Shown: one piece after another, positions 30,145-40,216 of the stretch
How positions within the stretch are numbered: the first letter of the stretch is position 1
How the letters are laid out: every line of letters starts with the position of its first letter
NCBI RefSeq assembly: GCF_000209165.1
Contig: NC_009044.1
Coordinates: 558,001 to 622,000 of the forward strand
Length of the DNA stretch: 64,000 nucleotides
Source: Scheffersomyces stipitis CBS 6054
Lineage: Eukaryota; Ascomycota; Pichiomycetes; Serinales; Debaryomycetaceae
Direction of reading: 5' to 3'
Notes under the pieces: generated by a model
Told to the model about the DNA's origin: nothing
Database searches by the model: none
The model's input: only the letters and a program-made list of their open reading frames with translations
Made by a program: the position numbers and the translations under genes

Positions 30145-31020
30145 TCAGTCGTTTTCTGCTAGATCTATAAGTTCCTGTTTTCTTTTCATTTCCTTTTCCT
30201 TCAAGGTCTTTTTGTACTTCGCAAACGATTGGTTCTTCTTTTCCTTTTCTTCAATCGTGATAATCTTTCCTTTGTAGATATCTCTGCCGGACAAAAGTAA
30301 TTGGGCATATTCGAGTCTATACTTTTCTTTAGTTGCTGGAGATAGAGATGCCCATGACTGAGAAATATTCTTTCTAGCTATAAGATACGGCTCTTCAGAT
30401 TTGGCATACTTGAGTGAAAAGTAGTAGTTCCACGTTTGAGTATAGGAAACAATTCCAGCAATATCTTCTTTGACCTCTTTGCTGCTTTCTTCTGGCATGG
30501 AAGCTATTGTCTTCTTTTCATTTGCTGATGCAGATTTGGAATCTTTGCTGGCTTTGGGCTCAATTTCTACTTTCAATTGCTTCCGATAAAGTTCCTCCTT
30601 CTTAATTTTCTGACCTTCTCTCTTGGTGAGCTTGTGGCTCTTAGGTATAATGGATGTGTCTACACTTGGAATCCATTCATCTACTTTCTGCTGAATAACA
30701 AATTTATCCCTGGGGTTTTCCGCTATATCTGGAAAACTGTCTTCTACAAGTTTGTTGATGTGATTTGATGTCCAGTCATAACCATAGTAATGTAATGGAA
30801 CGGTAAACCAGCCGTAGTTGGTGTGCACAGCACAGAATTCATTGGGGTACTCCTCGATATTCCTTTCCTCAAATGGTTCAGAGAGGCCCTTTTTTCCTCT
30901 TCCTCTTGTTGGGGTAGAAGCAGATGAATAGAGGCGTAAACTTGTCAATGTTCCGGAGTTAAGAAATGTTTTTCTGTTCAAATTTTGAACAATTAATGAA
31001 CAATTTGATATTCGAAACAT
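30145..31020 (-). CDS. Mitochondrial HMG-box-like protein
   Basis: A 291-residue protein from ATG 31020. An upstream extension of 12 codons begins at TTG and is dropped. The N terminus MFRISNCSLIVQNLNRKTFLN...LRLYSS has no acidic residue for 30 positions and looks like a mitochondrial presequence. Residues about 192-250 (YTQTWNYYFSLKYAK...ARKNISQSWASLSPATKEKYRLEYA) fit an HMG box, including the SQSWASLSPATKEKY core. A lysine-rich helix follows to the end. The middle block NEFCAVHTNYGWFTVPLHYYGYDW is well ordered but unfamiliar to me. Mitochondrial HMG proteins such as Abf2 and Candida Gcf1 package mtDNA. This could be a relative, or a mitochondrial protein with a degenerate box. I am confident of the targeting and moderately confident of the fold. 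Confidence 0.6.
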   Translation of the reverse strand: MFRISNCSLIVQNLNRKTFLNSGTLTSLRLYSSASTPTRGRGKKGLSEPFEERNIEEYPNEFCAVHTNYGWFTVPLHYYGYDWTSNHINKLVEDSFPDIAENPRDKFVIQQKVDEWIPSVDTSIIPKSHKLTKREGQKIKKEELYRKQLKVEIEPKASKDSKSASANEKKTIASMPEESSKEVKEDIAGIVSYTQTWNYYFSLKYAKSEEPYLIARKNISQSWASLSPATKEKYRLEYAQLLLSGRDIYKGKIITIEEKEKKNQSFAKYKKTLKEKEMKRKQELIDLAEND

Positions 31021-31700
31021 GTTTGTTTTGGAGAAGCTTTTCTCATTCAATATCAAGAGGTATTATCAGTTGCAAAAAGTGAAAAGTTGAAATTTTAAAT
31101 TTTCACTATCTCGCTTAGCAACGGCTACCGATCGATGGTTGGGTATGCAGGATAGAAGACGAAGGAGTAAAGAATGAAAGATTAGACATCATATGTCAAA
31201 AAGGACGAAAATGGAGTGACAAATATACGAAATATCTCTAGATATAGAATGGGTATCATAAGAACTTTGCACATTGGAAGTATATCTCTAGTAGCTGTAT
31301 GGTTTTCAAATGCAAAAATTATTCGGGATCACGTGAGCTCATATGTGTGACGGGAAACCTGTATATTGCGACCGGTTTTCCTTTTGGACTTAGAATTGGA
31401 TTAATGGATATGGACTTGTATTAATCACTAAAGAACTATTTAATTCTGTTTAAACTAGAATGGATTCCATGAGGTTTATATAGTCTTTTTGCCCTGCAAT
31501 TTTATTGCGTGGTTTAACGAGTTATGGCCAGCGAATACCAATTATTCTCCTAGGCAAATACGTACGTCCAATCCGAGGCTACCAGCCTCGGAAACCATTT
31601 TACCAAAGATCCTGTATCTTATTTTCCATCAATGTGAGCTTATGTATATGATACAAAAATTCTACAGAATGTTCTTCTCTTCTTCCACAAGCTTTTCAAG
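31021..31700. promoter_or_regulatory. Divergent promoter HMG-like gene / ARR3
   Basis: 680 bp. TCACGTGA lies at 31329-31336. TATTAATCA at 31419-31427, read on the minus strand as TGATTAATA, matches the first nine bases of the 13-bp Yap8 element of the yeast ARR2/ARR3 promoter (TGATTAATAATCA). A perfect inverted repeat, CCGAGGCT-ACC-AGCCTCGG, lies at 31573-31591, about 110 bp before the ARR3 ATG. Confidence 0.5.
31573..31591. repeat. Perfect inverted repeat upstream of ARR3
   Basis: Arms of 8 bp (CCGAGGCT at 31573-31580 and AGCCTCGG at 31584-31591) around ACC. It could bind a dimeric Zn2Cys6 factor as DNA or fold as a hairpin if it lies in the ARR3 leader. Confidence 0.9.
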
Positions 31701-32966
31701 ATGTTTGTTTCTGCTCAAGTACGAAAGGATTTGAACAGTGTGTTCAATGATCTTTCTCTTGTGGACAAATGTTTACCTGTGTTGATCATTTTAGCTATAG
31801 TTATTGGGATCTTGCTTTCAGTGCATGTTCCTTCTAGTAGACAAGCTTTCGATGGCGCTCAAGTTGTAGGTGTTTCGATTCCGTTGGCTGTCGGCTTGGT
31901 AGTTATGATGATTCCTCCGTTGTGCAAAGTTGAATGGGAACACTTTTTTCTGTTCTTTTCTAAAGCAACATACTTGAAACCTATTGTTGTTTCGCTTGTG
32001 ATCAACTGGATAATAGGACCCTTTGTCATGTTTGGACTTGCTTGGTTGACGTTGTTTGACGAAGACGAATACAGAACTGGTATTATCATGATAGGTTTGG
32101 CACGTTGTATTGCCATGGTATTACTCTGGAATGAAATTGCCAGAGGCGATAACACTTTGTGTGCTATTATTGTATTAATCAATAGCTTGCTTCAGGTTGT
32201 TCTCTATGCTCCGTACCAGATATTCTTCTGTTACGTGATCACAGGCGATTACAACTCCAGTGTAGTGGATGCCGGTATTTCGTACTCATTGGTTTCTAAG
32301 AGTGTAGCATTCTTCTTGGGTATTCCTTTGGGTTTTGGCTTATTGATCAGATTCGTTTCGATGTCATTGTTTGGTCTTGAAACCTACGAAAAGAAGATGT
32401 TGCCTTTCATCAGTCCCTGGGCATTGCTTGGTCTTTTGTATACCATCGTTGTGATCTTTATTGACAAGGGTAACGACTTTATAAAGGAGATCGGAAGTGC
32501 CTTGCGCTGCTTTGTGCCTTTGGTAGCCTACTTTATCATCATGTGGTTTGGTACATTCTTCTTTCTTAGATGGATGTCTGACTCTAGTAAGTTTGGGCAG
32601 CTTAGCAGACTCAGCAATAGTAAAGTAAACAGCTGTGACTCTGGTGAATCAGATCGTTTGTTGTGCGGCTGCGAAGAAAAGATTACCCAGAGTCCACATA
32701 AATGGGTTAGTGGATGTTCTGCTAATTACGCCCAAACTATAACCGAGACATTTACTGCTGCGTCCAACAACTTCGAGTTGAGTTTGGCCGTGGCCATCTC
32801 GTTGTATGGATCTGGTAGTAAACAGGCTATTGCAGCTACTTTCGGACCTCTTTTGGAAGTCCCGATCTTGTTAATTCTAGCATTTGTAGCCAAATACTTC
32901 CGGGTTAGGTTTATCTGGTCGGATATCGAAGAAGAGGTAGAAGAAGAAATGGAAACTACGGCTTAG
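31701..32966 (+). CDS. ARR3: Arsenite exporter Arr3/Acr3
   Basis: A 421-residue plasma-membrane arsenite (and antimonite) efflux protein of the ACR3 (BART superfamily) type. The sequence follows yeast Arr3 closely: LPVLIILAIVIGILLSVHVPSSRQAFD, VGVSIPLAVGLVVMMIPPLCKVEW, NWIIGPFVMFGLAWLTLFD, then GLARCIAMVLLWNEIARGDN with the essential cysteine C136. SNNFELSLAVAISLYGSGSKQAIAATFGPLLEVP carries the late conserved glutamates. Ten membrane helices are expected. A hydrophilic loop at about residues 293-345, rich in Ser and Cys, is longer than in yeast (404 residues). The start is ATG 31701; the yeast protein has about 20 more N-terminal residues. In S. cerevisiae ARR3 is clustered with ARR1 and ARR2; neither is present here. 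Confidence 0.96.
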   Translation: MFVSAQVRKDLNSVFNDLSLVDKCLPVLIILAIVIGILLSVHVPSSRQAFDGAQVVGVSIPLAVGLVVMMIPPLCKVEWEHFFLFFSKATYLKPIVVSLVINWIIGPFVMFGLAWLTLFDEDEYRTGIIMIGLARCIAMVLLWNEIARGDNTLCAIIVLINSLLQVVLYAPYQIFFCYVITGDYNSSVVDAGISYSLVSKSVAFFLGIPLGFGLLIRFVSMSLFGLETYEKKMLPFISPWALLGLLYTIVVIFIDKGNDFIKEIGSALRCFVPLVAYFIIMWFGTFFFLRWMSDSSKFGQLSRLSNSKVNSCDSGESDRLLCGCEEKITQSPHKWVSGCSANYAQTITETFTAASNNFELSLAVAISLYGSGSKQAIAATFGPLLEVPILLILAFVAKYFRVRFIWSDIEEEVEEEMETTA

Positions 32967-34693
32967 TGTATAGAGTAATGTTGTTAGGACTATAGTAATG
33001 TGACATTGACATGGGAACCATATCGGCAAAAAGTGTAACAGTAGATTCTTCATCTGGATCTTCATCTCAAGTGTGCATAAGAGTTTCTTTTCTTCGCAGC
33101 CATTTATGCATCAGAATATTCGGGGAGCAGCAATCACAGAATGGCCAGATGCCAGATAGCCGAGGAAGAGAGATTTAAGAGTATATCCAAGAGCATATTT
33201 GTGTCATAAAGCGGACGTATACATGAAAGATTAATACAGAAGTAATAAGTATTTGTTGGCACGGGAAATCGGCTCAATGGATATGGTGTGAATTACGATC
33301 ATGAGATGAGCAGTTGGAAGAATGCCGGTGATGCAGCTGGTGGAAATAGCTGTCCGAGTCGGAACTGACAGTGGTAAGTCTAATGGAATAGTGATCTACA
33401 GTTAGCTAACTGGAATCTCTCTTTCGGATCTTGAAGATATATTCCGAATAAGCGTCACTATTGAAAAGTCTCTTAACTATGCGATGAGCTGCAACCATCA
33501 CCAATTCTGGCTACAAGCATTCTCTTTATTTTCAGCCAGAGGCAGCGACGATCACCGTTTGACATTGCAGCACATCTTGGCACCGCTAGCCAGACAGCAC
33601 TGGTGAGCACAATGGCTGTGATGCAATCATGGCTCATAATGGGCTGGTAATTTGGCTTCTGATGTATGAAGAGTTACGTCAGGAAACCGCAGAATCCGGT
33701 ACTTGGCTGCGGAAAAAAAGAATAGCCTCAGGAAGTGATAAGAATCACGAAACCCGTAGCCAGAATCTTCTTGTAAGCCAGTGAATAATGACTCAGTATT
33801 CAACTTTAGAGGCCGTAGAACAGCGAATGGTCAATTGGCAGTTATCCCTACTTACCCCCTCTTTACGCTCTCTTTCCCTCTTCGATATATGCCCATCTAT
33901 CCAATTCTGATCCTGTTCTCTTTTCTCACTGATCCGGCGCTGCAAGGAACCACCGGAAAAAAGATTACTGAGCTAAGCATTTTAGCGTACAGCAGTCACC
34001 AGCAGCAGCTCATCGGACGGAGACGCCATAATGGCAGAACACATGATCTAGTCACTATTACCAAGGATTTCCCAGCATTTACAATGAGCCTAAACTTCTC
34101 GGTATCTTTACGAGCAGCAGCAGTACCAGCCTTACGCGGCACGGTCTTTGAGTAAAACAGGCTTAGAATTTTCCCTAGAGGATCCGCAGAAATTATTATT
34201 ATACCATCTTCATATAAACCACAGTAGTGAGGGTGAATTTTCATTTCTCCACCACTCTTCTTTGATCACCATCATAGATAAAAAAGATTAGATCTGTACC
34301 ATATCATATAGACAACTTCAACTACGTCCATATATACGACTCTTTGCAGCTACATTCACAGCTTCTTATACAACTGCAACTTCTCGTTACATCGCCTTGT
34401 CCCCTAAAGCTTTGGATATCAACCGGCCACACTTAGTACGATTATTTCCACCGTATCCCCGTACTGGTTGTATGTTGTATAATACTATATAAGTCTATAT
34501 TCCAGTCTCTTTACCAGCATACTGTCGACTTCTAATCTTGAAGACTTTTATCCATCGTTGATCTTAGCAAGCCCCTATCTACACACTGGGAACCGAAAAC
34601 TTAACTACACTGTAAAACTGGAAGAATTTTCCACACATCCATAACAGTCACATACCAGAACAGAGTCGACACTTCTGCATTATCATATTCACA
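32967..34693. promoter_or_regulatory. 1.7-kb upstream region of arrestin gene
   Basis: No gene recognised. A 124-codon frame at 33781-34155 starts at GTG and lacks protein-like features. TGACTCA (Gcn4/AP-1 core) lies at 33789-33795, about 900 bp before the ATG. The last 450 bp are C/T-rich with many short pyrimidine runs and TATATA near 34330, consistent with promoter and leader. Confidence 0.45.
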
Positions 34694-37600
34694 ATGCAAG
34701 CTGTTTCACCCATCTTCCCGGCGCTGTCCTTGTCGCTCTATCCAGCGACTTCCAATCCCGAAGACCAAGTGCTCATACCCCAACTTCCAGAAAAACCCAG
34801 CGCACTGACAGGCTCTATATTGGTCTACATCATTCCTGCCGAAAAGAATCTATATGTCCAGGGTTTTGAAGCAGAAGAATACTCCCAGCGACCTCCTACT
34901 TTGCTAAGAGGCTGTCTCTTAGTCAGAGTGCTCAAATCATCTAAAATCAAAAGCATTACCCTCCGTTTCTCCGGAGAACAACGAACAGACTGGCCCGAAG
35001 GAATTCCTCCAAAGAAACAGATCTATGCGGAAACAAACTATATCGTGTCACATACATGGCCTTTCTTTCAGCAGGGATCTGGTAATCCTCAGACTGGGGC
35101 TGATCTCTATCGAGAGTTACCCAAAAATGATGGCGATGTTTCCAGCTTGAGTTTAGACAGCTCTGTAGCTCGCTCCGTATCTCCGATGGGCCGTGAACGA
35201 GATGACTCTCCTTCAGTAGGAGCTTCGGCTGGAGCTGGAAGTTTTCTCGCTAGAAATCTCTCACCAGCCAGTAATTTCAAACGTCGTTACGCATCTCCTT
35301 CGGTTTCCTCTATGGACAGGGATAGCTTTGGCGATTTGACCTCGATTTTGTCTTCGGACAACGACCCTTCGAAGCCCGGAACTTTTGCTCCAGGAGATTA
35401 CATCTACAATTTCGAACATCCGTTGCCTCCTTCGACACCGGAATCTTGTAGTGTGACTTTTGGCTCGGTCCATTACTGTTTGGAAGCCAATATTGTTCGT
35501 CCTGGTACGTTCAAGTCTAATATGACGGCAAGATTACCGATCGAAATTATCAGAACTCCAGCTGAACAGAACCTAGAAGAAAACGAATCAATAGTAATAA
35601 CCAGAGACTGGGAGGACCAACTTCGTTACGATATAGTTATTGGTGCTAAATCTATAGTCTTGGACTCCTACTTGCCGCTAGCTTTCAGATTCGTTCCCTT
35701 GTGGGGAAAAGTAGCGTTGCACAGAATCAGAGTTTACTTGACAGAGAACCTCGAGTACTACTGTTCCAATAAGAAAGTTCACCGCATGGAACCAGCGAGA
35801 AAGTATTTGTTACTTGAGCACAAAGCTGAAAAAGGTAAGTCGTTGTTATCGAAAGATCTGGAAGAGGAGAACCACTTTGAAGATGTTTTGCCCAAAGAGT
35901 TAGAATTCCAGCTATTTGTACCTAAGCTGTTGAACGATAGACTGAACCATGAAATCCACCCAGACACTTCATATGACAATATTCAGTCTCACCATTGGAT
36001 CAAGATCTGCTTGAGAATTTCGAAACAAGACGAAAGCAAACCAGACAAGAGAAAGCACTATGAGATATCCATTGATTCTCCATTACGTGTTCTTTCTCCT
36101 TTGGCTGCTCATGGAAACACGCTCTTGCCAGCTTATGACGACTTTGTTCCTGGTACCACTAATCCACGTTTTCCAACATATTCTAACAATACTCCACCAC
36201 TATCGCCTGGAGTCACTCCTGTAGACAACACCACTGGCAGTCCAGGTTTCTTTTCAGTCTTTAACAAAGGTGGTGGTAGTGGCACTAGCACTAGTCTTGA
36301 TGCCGTGATGCTGTCTTCGCCACCACAGGCCAGTTTACTTCGTAGTATCACTTCTTCCAACAATAACGATGAGCCTATTGAAAGAGATGCAGATATGCAC
36401 TTAGAAGCAAATTTGTATTCGCCAGTTGCCAATGAGTCTTCGACCAAGTTGAGTTCACCACAAGCAGTGCCACATCCCGGAACGTTCAATTCGCCATTGA
36501 ATTCTCCAGTCCAAAGACCAATTCATCTTTTGAGAAGACCATCTACCAATCCTCCTCCGTTTGAGGCTGATTCTCCTCCTCCTACCTTTGAAAATTTGCC
36601 TCCAACGTATGAAGAAAGTGAACAGTCTCTTTCGATGTCTCCTTTGCGAATCGATGTGCCTCTGGTCAACAACACTAACAGAATGCACTCGAATAGTTTC
36701 AATGGTGGAGAAACGCCTGTAAAAGACCTGCTTCAACAACAGTTGAGAAGAAAGAGAAGATCGGATACTTCTACGTCTGCATCGGACAGTTCTAGCAATA
36801 AGTCCAGAAACGACAGCTCAGCTACTGAGACAAGTGCTGAAGCTAATGCGGCTATGACAAGTAGAACTGAAAGCACAACTGATATAACTGATGTGACGAT
36901 TGCAACTCCAGAATTGCCACAAGCTTCAAGTCCTATTGCAGTTCCAGCCAGAAGAAATTCTACTTCTACAATTGTAGCTGACACTTTGTCAATTCCAGCT
37001 AAAAGTATACCGATTCCAATTCCTGGAAGTGGTAGTAGATCTTTGGCAGCTGTTGATGCTATTGCATTGTCTTCGTCATATAGTAGTCAAACAGGACCTC
37101 AGGATAACAGTGAAGATATCGTAGATTACCCATCTTCACCTATACGGTTGCCTTCTTCACCTATTCGTGCTTTGAGCCCAGTTAGAGGTAACCAATCTCG
37201 TAGATCTTCTGCCTCGTCGATTGGTTCCAACGAAACAGACTTGCCTATTGACCAGACGATGCCGTTGCTCAGTCTTTCCAATTCGTCATTGGTTACCAAC
37301 GTACAGAGCAATTCTAGAAATGGATCAACAGGAGCGCACGGATTCAAGGAACGTAATTCTTCATTAAGTTCGCTCATGTATGACTTGAGTGTTCGTCGTG
37401 CCAGTCAGACTGCTGGAGTCCCAGCCACAATATTTGACTATGGTGGAGAATCAGCTACAGTGGACTTCTACAAGATGAACAACTTGATGCAATTGAGAAA
37501 TCCTAGAATCAAGAAACACTACCAAGAAGAAGATTCCCAGGGGCCCATTGAAGCCAGTCTTAGTGTCTCCAGTGATCAAGAAACTATCGGTAATTCTGTA

Positions 37601-37861
37601 GATACCAATAATTCTGATACCACCATCGGAAAACCAAGACAAAAGAGTTTTGGGGTTATGCCAGATTTGGTTCAAGATACACAGAGCTCGCACAATTCCC
37701 AAAATAGCGGAACTTCCAGCGAGAACTCGTCCTTGATCCAGCAAGAATCTGTTGCCGGTATCAACTCTTCCAAAACCAATGTGGAACAACTGTTTGTACC
37801 CAGAGAAGCTGCTGCCATGGCCGGAGTTCCTGGTTTCAAACTTGGCTACATGATAGAGTAA
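34694..37861 (+). CDS. Arrestin-related trafficking adaptor, Ecm21/Csr2-like
   Basis: A 1055-residue alpha-arrestin. These proteins recruit the ubiquitin ligase Rsp5 to plasma-membrane transporters for endocytosis. The arrestin N domain begins near residue 60 (PPTLLRGCLLVRVLKSSKIKSITLRFSGEQRTDWPEGIPPKK...HTWPFF) and resumes after a Ser-rich insertion (GTFAPGDYIYNFEHPLPPSTPES, YCLEANIVRPG). The C domain follows (VLDSYLPLAFRFVPLWGKVALHRIRVYLTE, ending at SPLRVLSPLAAHGNTLLPAYDD). The second half is disordered and Ser/Pro-rich, with a clear Rsp5-binding PY motif PPTY at residues 636-639. The size and long insertion fit Ecm21/Csr2 (Art2/Art8, about 1,120 residues) better than Rod1/Rog3, but I cannot settle the subfamily by eye. 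Many Ser-Pro sites suggest phosphoregulation. Confidence 0.8.
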   Translation: MQAVSPIFPALSLSLYPATSNPEDQVLIPQLPEKPSALTGSILVYIIPAEKNLYVQGFEAEEYSQRPPTLLRGCLLVRVLKSSKIKSITLRFSGEQRTDWPEGIPPKKQIYAETNYIVSHTWPFFQQGSGNPQTGADLYRELPKNDGDVSSLSLDSSVARSVSPMGRERDDSPSVGASAGAGSFLARNLSPASNFKRRYASPSVSSMDRDSFGDLTSILSSDNDPSKPGTFAPGDYIYNFEHPLPPSTPESCSVTFGSVHYCLEANIVRPGTFKSNMTARLPIEIIRTPAEQNLEENESIVITRDWEDQLRYDIVIGAKSIVLDSYLPLAFRFVPLWGKVALHRIRVYLTENLEYYCSNKKVHRMEPARKYLLLEHKAEKGKSLLSKDLEEENHFEDVLPKELEFQLFVPKLLNDRLNHEIHPDTSYDNIQSHHWIKICLRISKQDESKPDKRKHYEISIDSPLRVLSPLAAHGNTLLPAYDDFVPGTTNPRFPTYSNNTPPLSPGVTPVDNTTGSPGFFSVFNKGGGSGTSTSLDAVMLSSPPQASLLRSITSSNNNDEPIERDADMHLEANLYSPVANESSTKLSSPQAVPHPGTFNSPLNSPVQRPIHLLRRPSTNPPPFEADSPPPTFENLPPTYEESEQSLSMSPLRIDVPLVNNTNRMHSNSFNGGETPVKDLLQQQLRRKRRSDTSTSASDSSSNKSRNDSSATETSAEANAAMTSRTESTTDITDVTIATPELPQASSPIAVPARRNSTSTIVADTLSIPAKSIPIPIPGSGSRSLAAVDAIALSSSYSSQTGPQDNSEDIVDYPSSPIRLPSSPIRALSPVRGNQSRRSSASSIGSNETDLPIDQTMPLLSLSNSSLVTNVQSNSRNGSTGAHGFKERNSSLSSLMYDLSVRRASQTAGVPATIFDYGGESATVDFYKMNNLMQLRNPRIKKHYQEEDSQGPIEASLSVSSDQETIGNSVDTNNSDTTIGKPRQKSFGVMPDLVQDTQSSHNSQNSGTSSENSSLIQQESVAGINSSKTNVEQLFVPREAAAMAGVPGFKLGYMIE

Positions 37862-38035
37862 CTTGGTCAAGTGGCTGGACAATTTGCTTACAATTAAGGC
37901 TAAAATTAGCATATCGAGTATATGTAGAATTTATTACAGTAACAATAGTATTAATATCATGGGTATTCAATTCGTACAACTAAATCTTTCATGAATAAAT
38001 ATACAACTTTTCGGCTTGCTTGCACATTATGGCGA
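37862..38035. terminator. Convergent 3' region, arrestin / HIBADH
   Basis: A 174-bp AT-rich spacer between two stop codons, including TATGTAGAATTTATTACAG-type stretches suitable for 3' end formation in both directions. Confidence 0.4.
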
Positions 38036-39103
38036 TTATTTTCTAAGCTCAACGATGTTGCCGTCTTTATCCTTTTCCAATTCTCCGAGCCATTCATACA
38101 AGACACTCAAGTCTCTGTTAGCCAAATCTTCTCTTTCGCAAGCCTTGTCGTACCAGTGCTTAGAAACGTCTCCCAAATACAAAAATCTATTGGCGTATTC
38201 AGCAGACTGAGTAGCCAACACCAAATCCTTTCTGGTCAACTTGGAGATGAAGCCACCTTCGTATTTCACATCAGCTGGCAAATTGTTTTCCTTTGGGTAG
38301 GCTCCTGGAATAGGACAGTTGTCCACAGCAGCCCAACACTTGCCAGTGGATACAGAAACCAATTTGGCATAGTCTTTCAAGTTGAGGCCGAACGACTTTG
38401 CCAATTGGAATGAATCTGCTACTGCCAAGTTGGTTACTGCCAATAAATAGTTGTTAGACAATTTCGCAGCTAAACCAGCACCGTGCGTCTCGCCGCATGC
38501 AAAAATATTTGCACCCATTTTGTTCAAAAGAGTTCTCAAGTCAGCAGAAATAGACTCATTGTTAGGTCTCGATAACATGAATGACAAGGTAGCTTTGCGG
38601 GCACCAGCGACACCTCCTGAAACAGGTGTGTCTATGAAGTCGGCGCCTGGTAGCTCCTTTTTGACAAATTCATGGACTTCTCTAGACGTGGGTATATCTA
38701 TAGTAGAGGAGTCGAGAAAAGTCGTTTTGGTTCCCGAGACATTATTCTTCTGGTAGTGTGACACCAATTCGGAAACTACACCTTTCACATGTTTTCCTTC
38801 AGGAACCATGGTAATGATGAAGTCCAATGGTTCGTCCACGGAGGTGACGAACTCTTCAAGCAGATTCAATGGCTTCAAGGCGTCCTTGTTGGCAGGATTT
38901 TCATCAGTGACGTTCTTGATGAAAGACTGGGTAGCAGCTGCGACATTGTCGTTAACGTACAATTTATCAGTAGCCTCCAACTTGTTGTAGATGTGTCTGG
39001 CCATGTGTTGTCCCATTTGTCCGAGACCGATGAAACCATAACTAGTTGATGCCATAGAAGTGGACGAGAAGTGACGGGTGCAGATTCTGGAAGCTTTGTA
39101 CAT
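38036..39103 (-). CDS. 3-hydroxyisobutyrate dehydrogenase, mitochondrial
   Basis: A 355-residue NAD-dependent enzyme of valine catabolism, oxidising 3-hydroxyisobutyrate to methylmalonate semialdehyde. A short presequence (MYKASRICTRHFSSTSMAS) precedes the Rossmann motif FIGLGQMG (residues 24-31). The substrate-binding block DTPVSGGVAGARKATLSFML begins at 158, and the catalytic lysine is K214 in GLAAKLSNNYLLA. The helical C-terminal half, with the SVSTGKCWAAVDNCP and SKLTRKDLVLATQSA blocks, is typical of HIBADH. The family length is about 300-335. S. cerevisiae lacks a clear counterpart, so its presence fits a yeast with a fuller branched-chain amino acid pathway. It shares a 1.1-kb divergent promoter with the DUF1989 gene. 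Confidence 0.93.
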   Translation of the reverse strand: MYKASRICTRHFSSTSMASTSYGFIGLGQMGQHMARHIYNKLEATDKLYVNDNVAAATQSFIKNVTDENPANKDALKPLNLLEEFVTSVDEPLDFIITMVPEGKHVKGVVSELVSHYQKNNVSGTKTTFLDSSTIDIPTSREVHEFVKKELPGADFIDTPVSGGVAGARKATLSFMLSRPNNESISADLRTLLNKMGANIFACGETHGAGLAAKLSNNYLLAVTNLAVADSFQLAKSFGLNLKDYAKLVSVSTGKCWAAVDNCPIPGAYPKENNLPADVKYEGGFISKLTRKDLVLATQSAEYANRFLYLGDVSKHWYDKACEREDLANRDLSVLYEWLGELEKDKDGNIVELRK

Positions 39104-40216
39104 TTTTAGGTGAAGTGCAATAGTGAAAATTCAAGCCAATGACGAATATTGTAGCGTAGCAGAAGAGAAAGTATATTCAGTGTTAACCCTCAGCAGATTT
39201 AGAAGACCCGTAGTTTGAAACTGTTCAGGGTATTAGAGTGGGTATTTCAAAAATCCAAGATTCGGCTTGTTCCCAGCTTTTATAGTATTCCATAACCGGA
39301 GAACCCCTCAGTGAAAAATAAGGTGTTCCGGAAAAGCGCGCTAGAGTTTTACCCCAGACTTGGATCCGGGGGTAATGAAGTGGGTGAAAGTGAGACTAGA
39401 ATAAGTGCCGAAAAAATTTAGAGTGTACTACGGCTAAGAGGCAGGCAGGATCTCTTGACTGCAGGCGGCACCAAACGGAATGTGGGTAGCACCATAAGTG
39501 TAATGGAAAAGGAGATAGGTAGCTATGTATTTGTGGATTTATGTTAGTATGTACTTAAGTTTGCCTATAGTACTTGAATGTGACTACGTACTATGAATAA
39601 GAATTTGCAATTCCAATTACATTCCAATGTGTTCGTGAGCAGCATTTGCTGTTAGGTGTAAAACCTTTCTTAAACGAGCTGGAAATCGCAATTAATGTCT
39701 CACAAATTTTCTACCCCATACTTCAGAAACCTTATAAAATTCTTCCCTACATAAATAAAATCGATTATCGCATACAGGATCTCAGTCACGTGAATTTCTC
39801 GAAACTACCCACCACCATTCGTAATGTTCAGATATTCTGTGCTAGCAATCTAAATTTGAATGTTTCAAGAAGACATTCTGTTGGGTATTCTTTGGACTCT
39901 CCCGTAAGTAGAGGGTTTAATTTGAGTTTGTATTTTAAATGCATTTGGATCGCATTTGAATTGTTTTCTCTGCTGTTCACAATAGAACTATCGTCTTTTC
40001 CAGCTGCCCCTTTCTGTATAAACGTCGGGCTGATCCGCAGAAGTTCCCGATCGGGTCGCAAATTCCTCTTATAGTTTGGGTGCTAAATCTTATAAATTTT
40101 TCAATTCGATCTTTTCCAACAACTTTGATCTCAGCTACTTTTGATACTCTATAGTCTTTTCTCCTATTTGATCAACCTCTGAAAGCACTCCATACAACTT
40201 ATAAAATCAATTGATA
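39104..40216. promoter_or_regulatory. Divergent promoter HIBADH / DUF1989 gene
   Basis: 1.1 kb without a recognised gene. TCACGTGA lies at 39786-39793. The perfect palindrome CCCGATCGGG lies at 40046-40055, about 160 bp before the plus-strand ATG, and contains inverted CCG/CGG triplets as used by Zn2Cys6 factors. The short frame at 39646-40074 is AT-rich and non-conserved in appearance. Confidence 0.45.

Noticed and set aside
33781..34155. 124-codon frame upstream of the arrestin gene
   Set aside because: Begins at GTG, has no recognisable motif, and lies in a promoter-like region.
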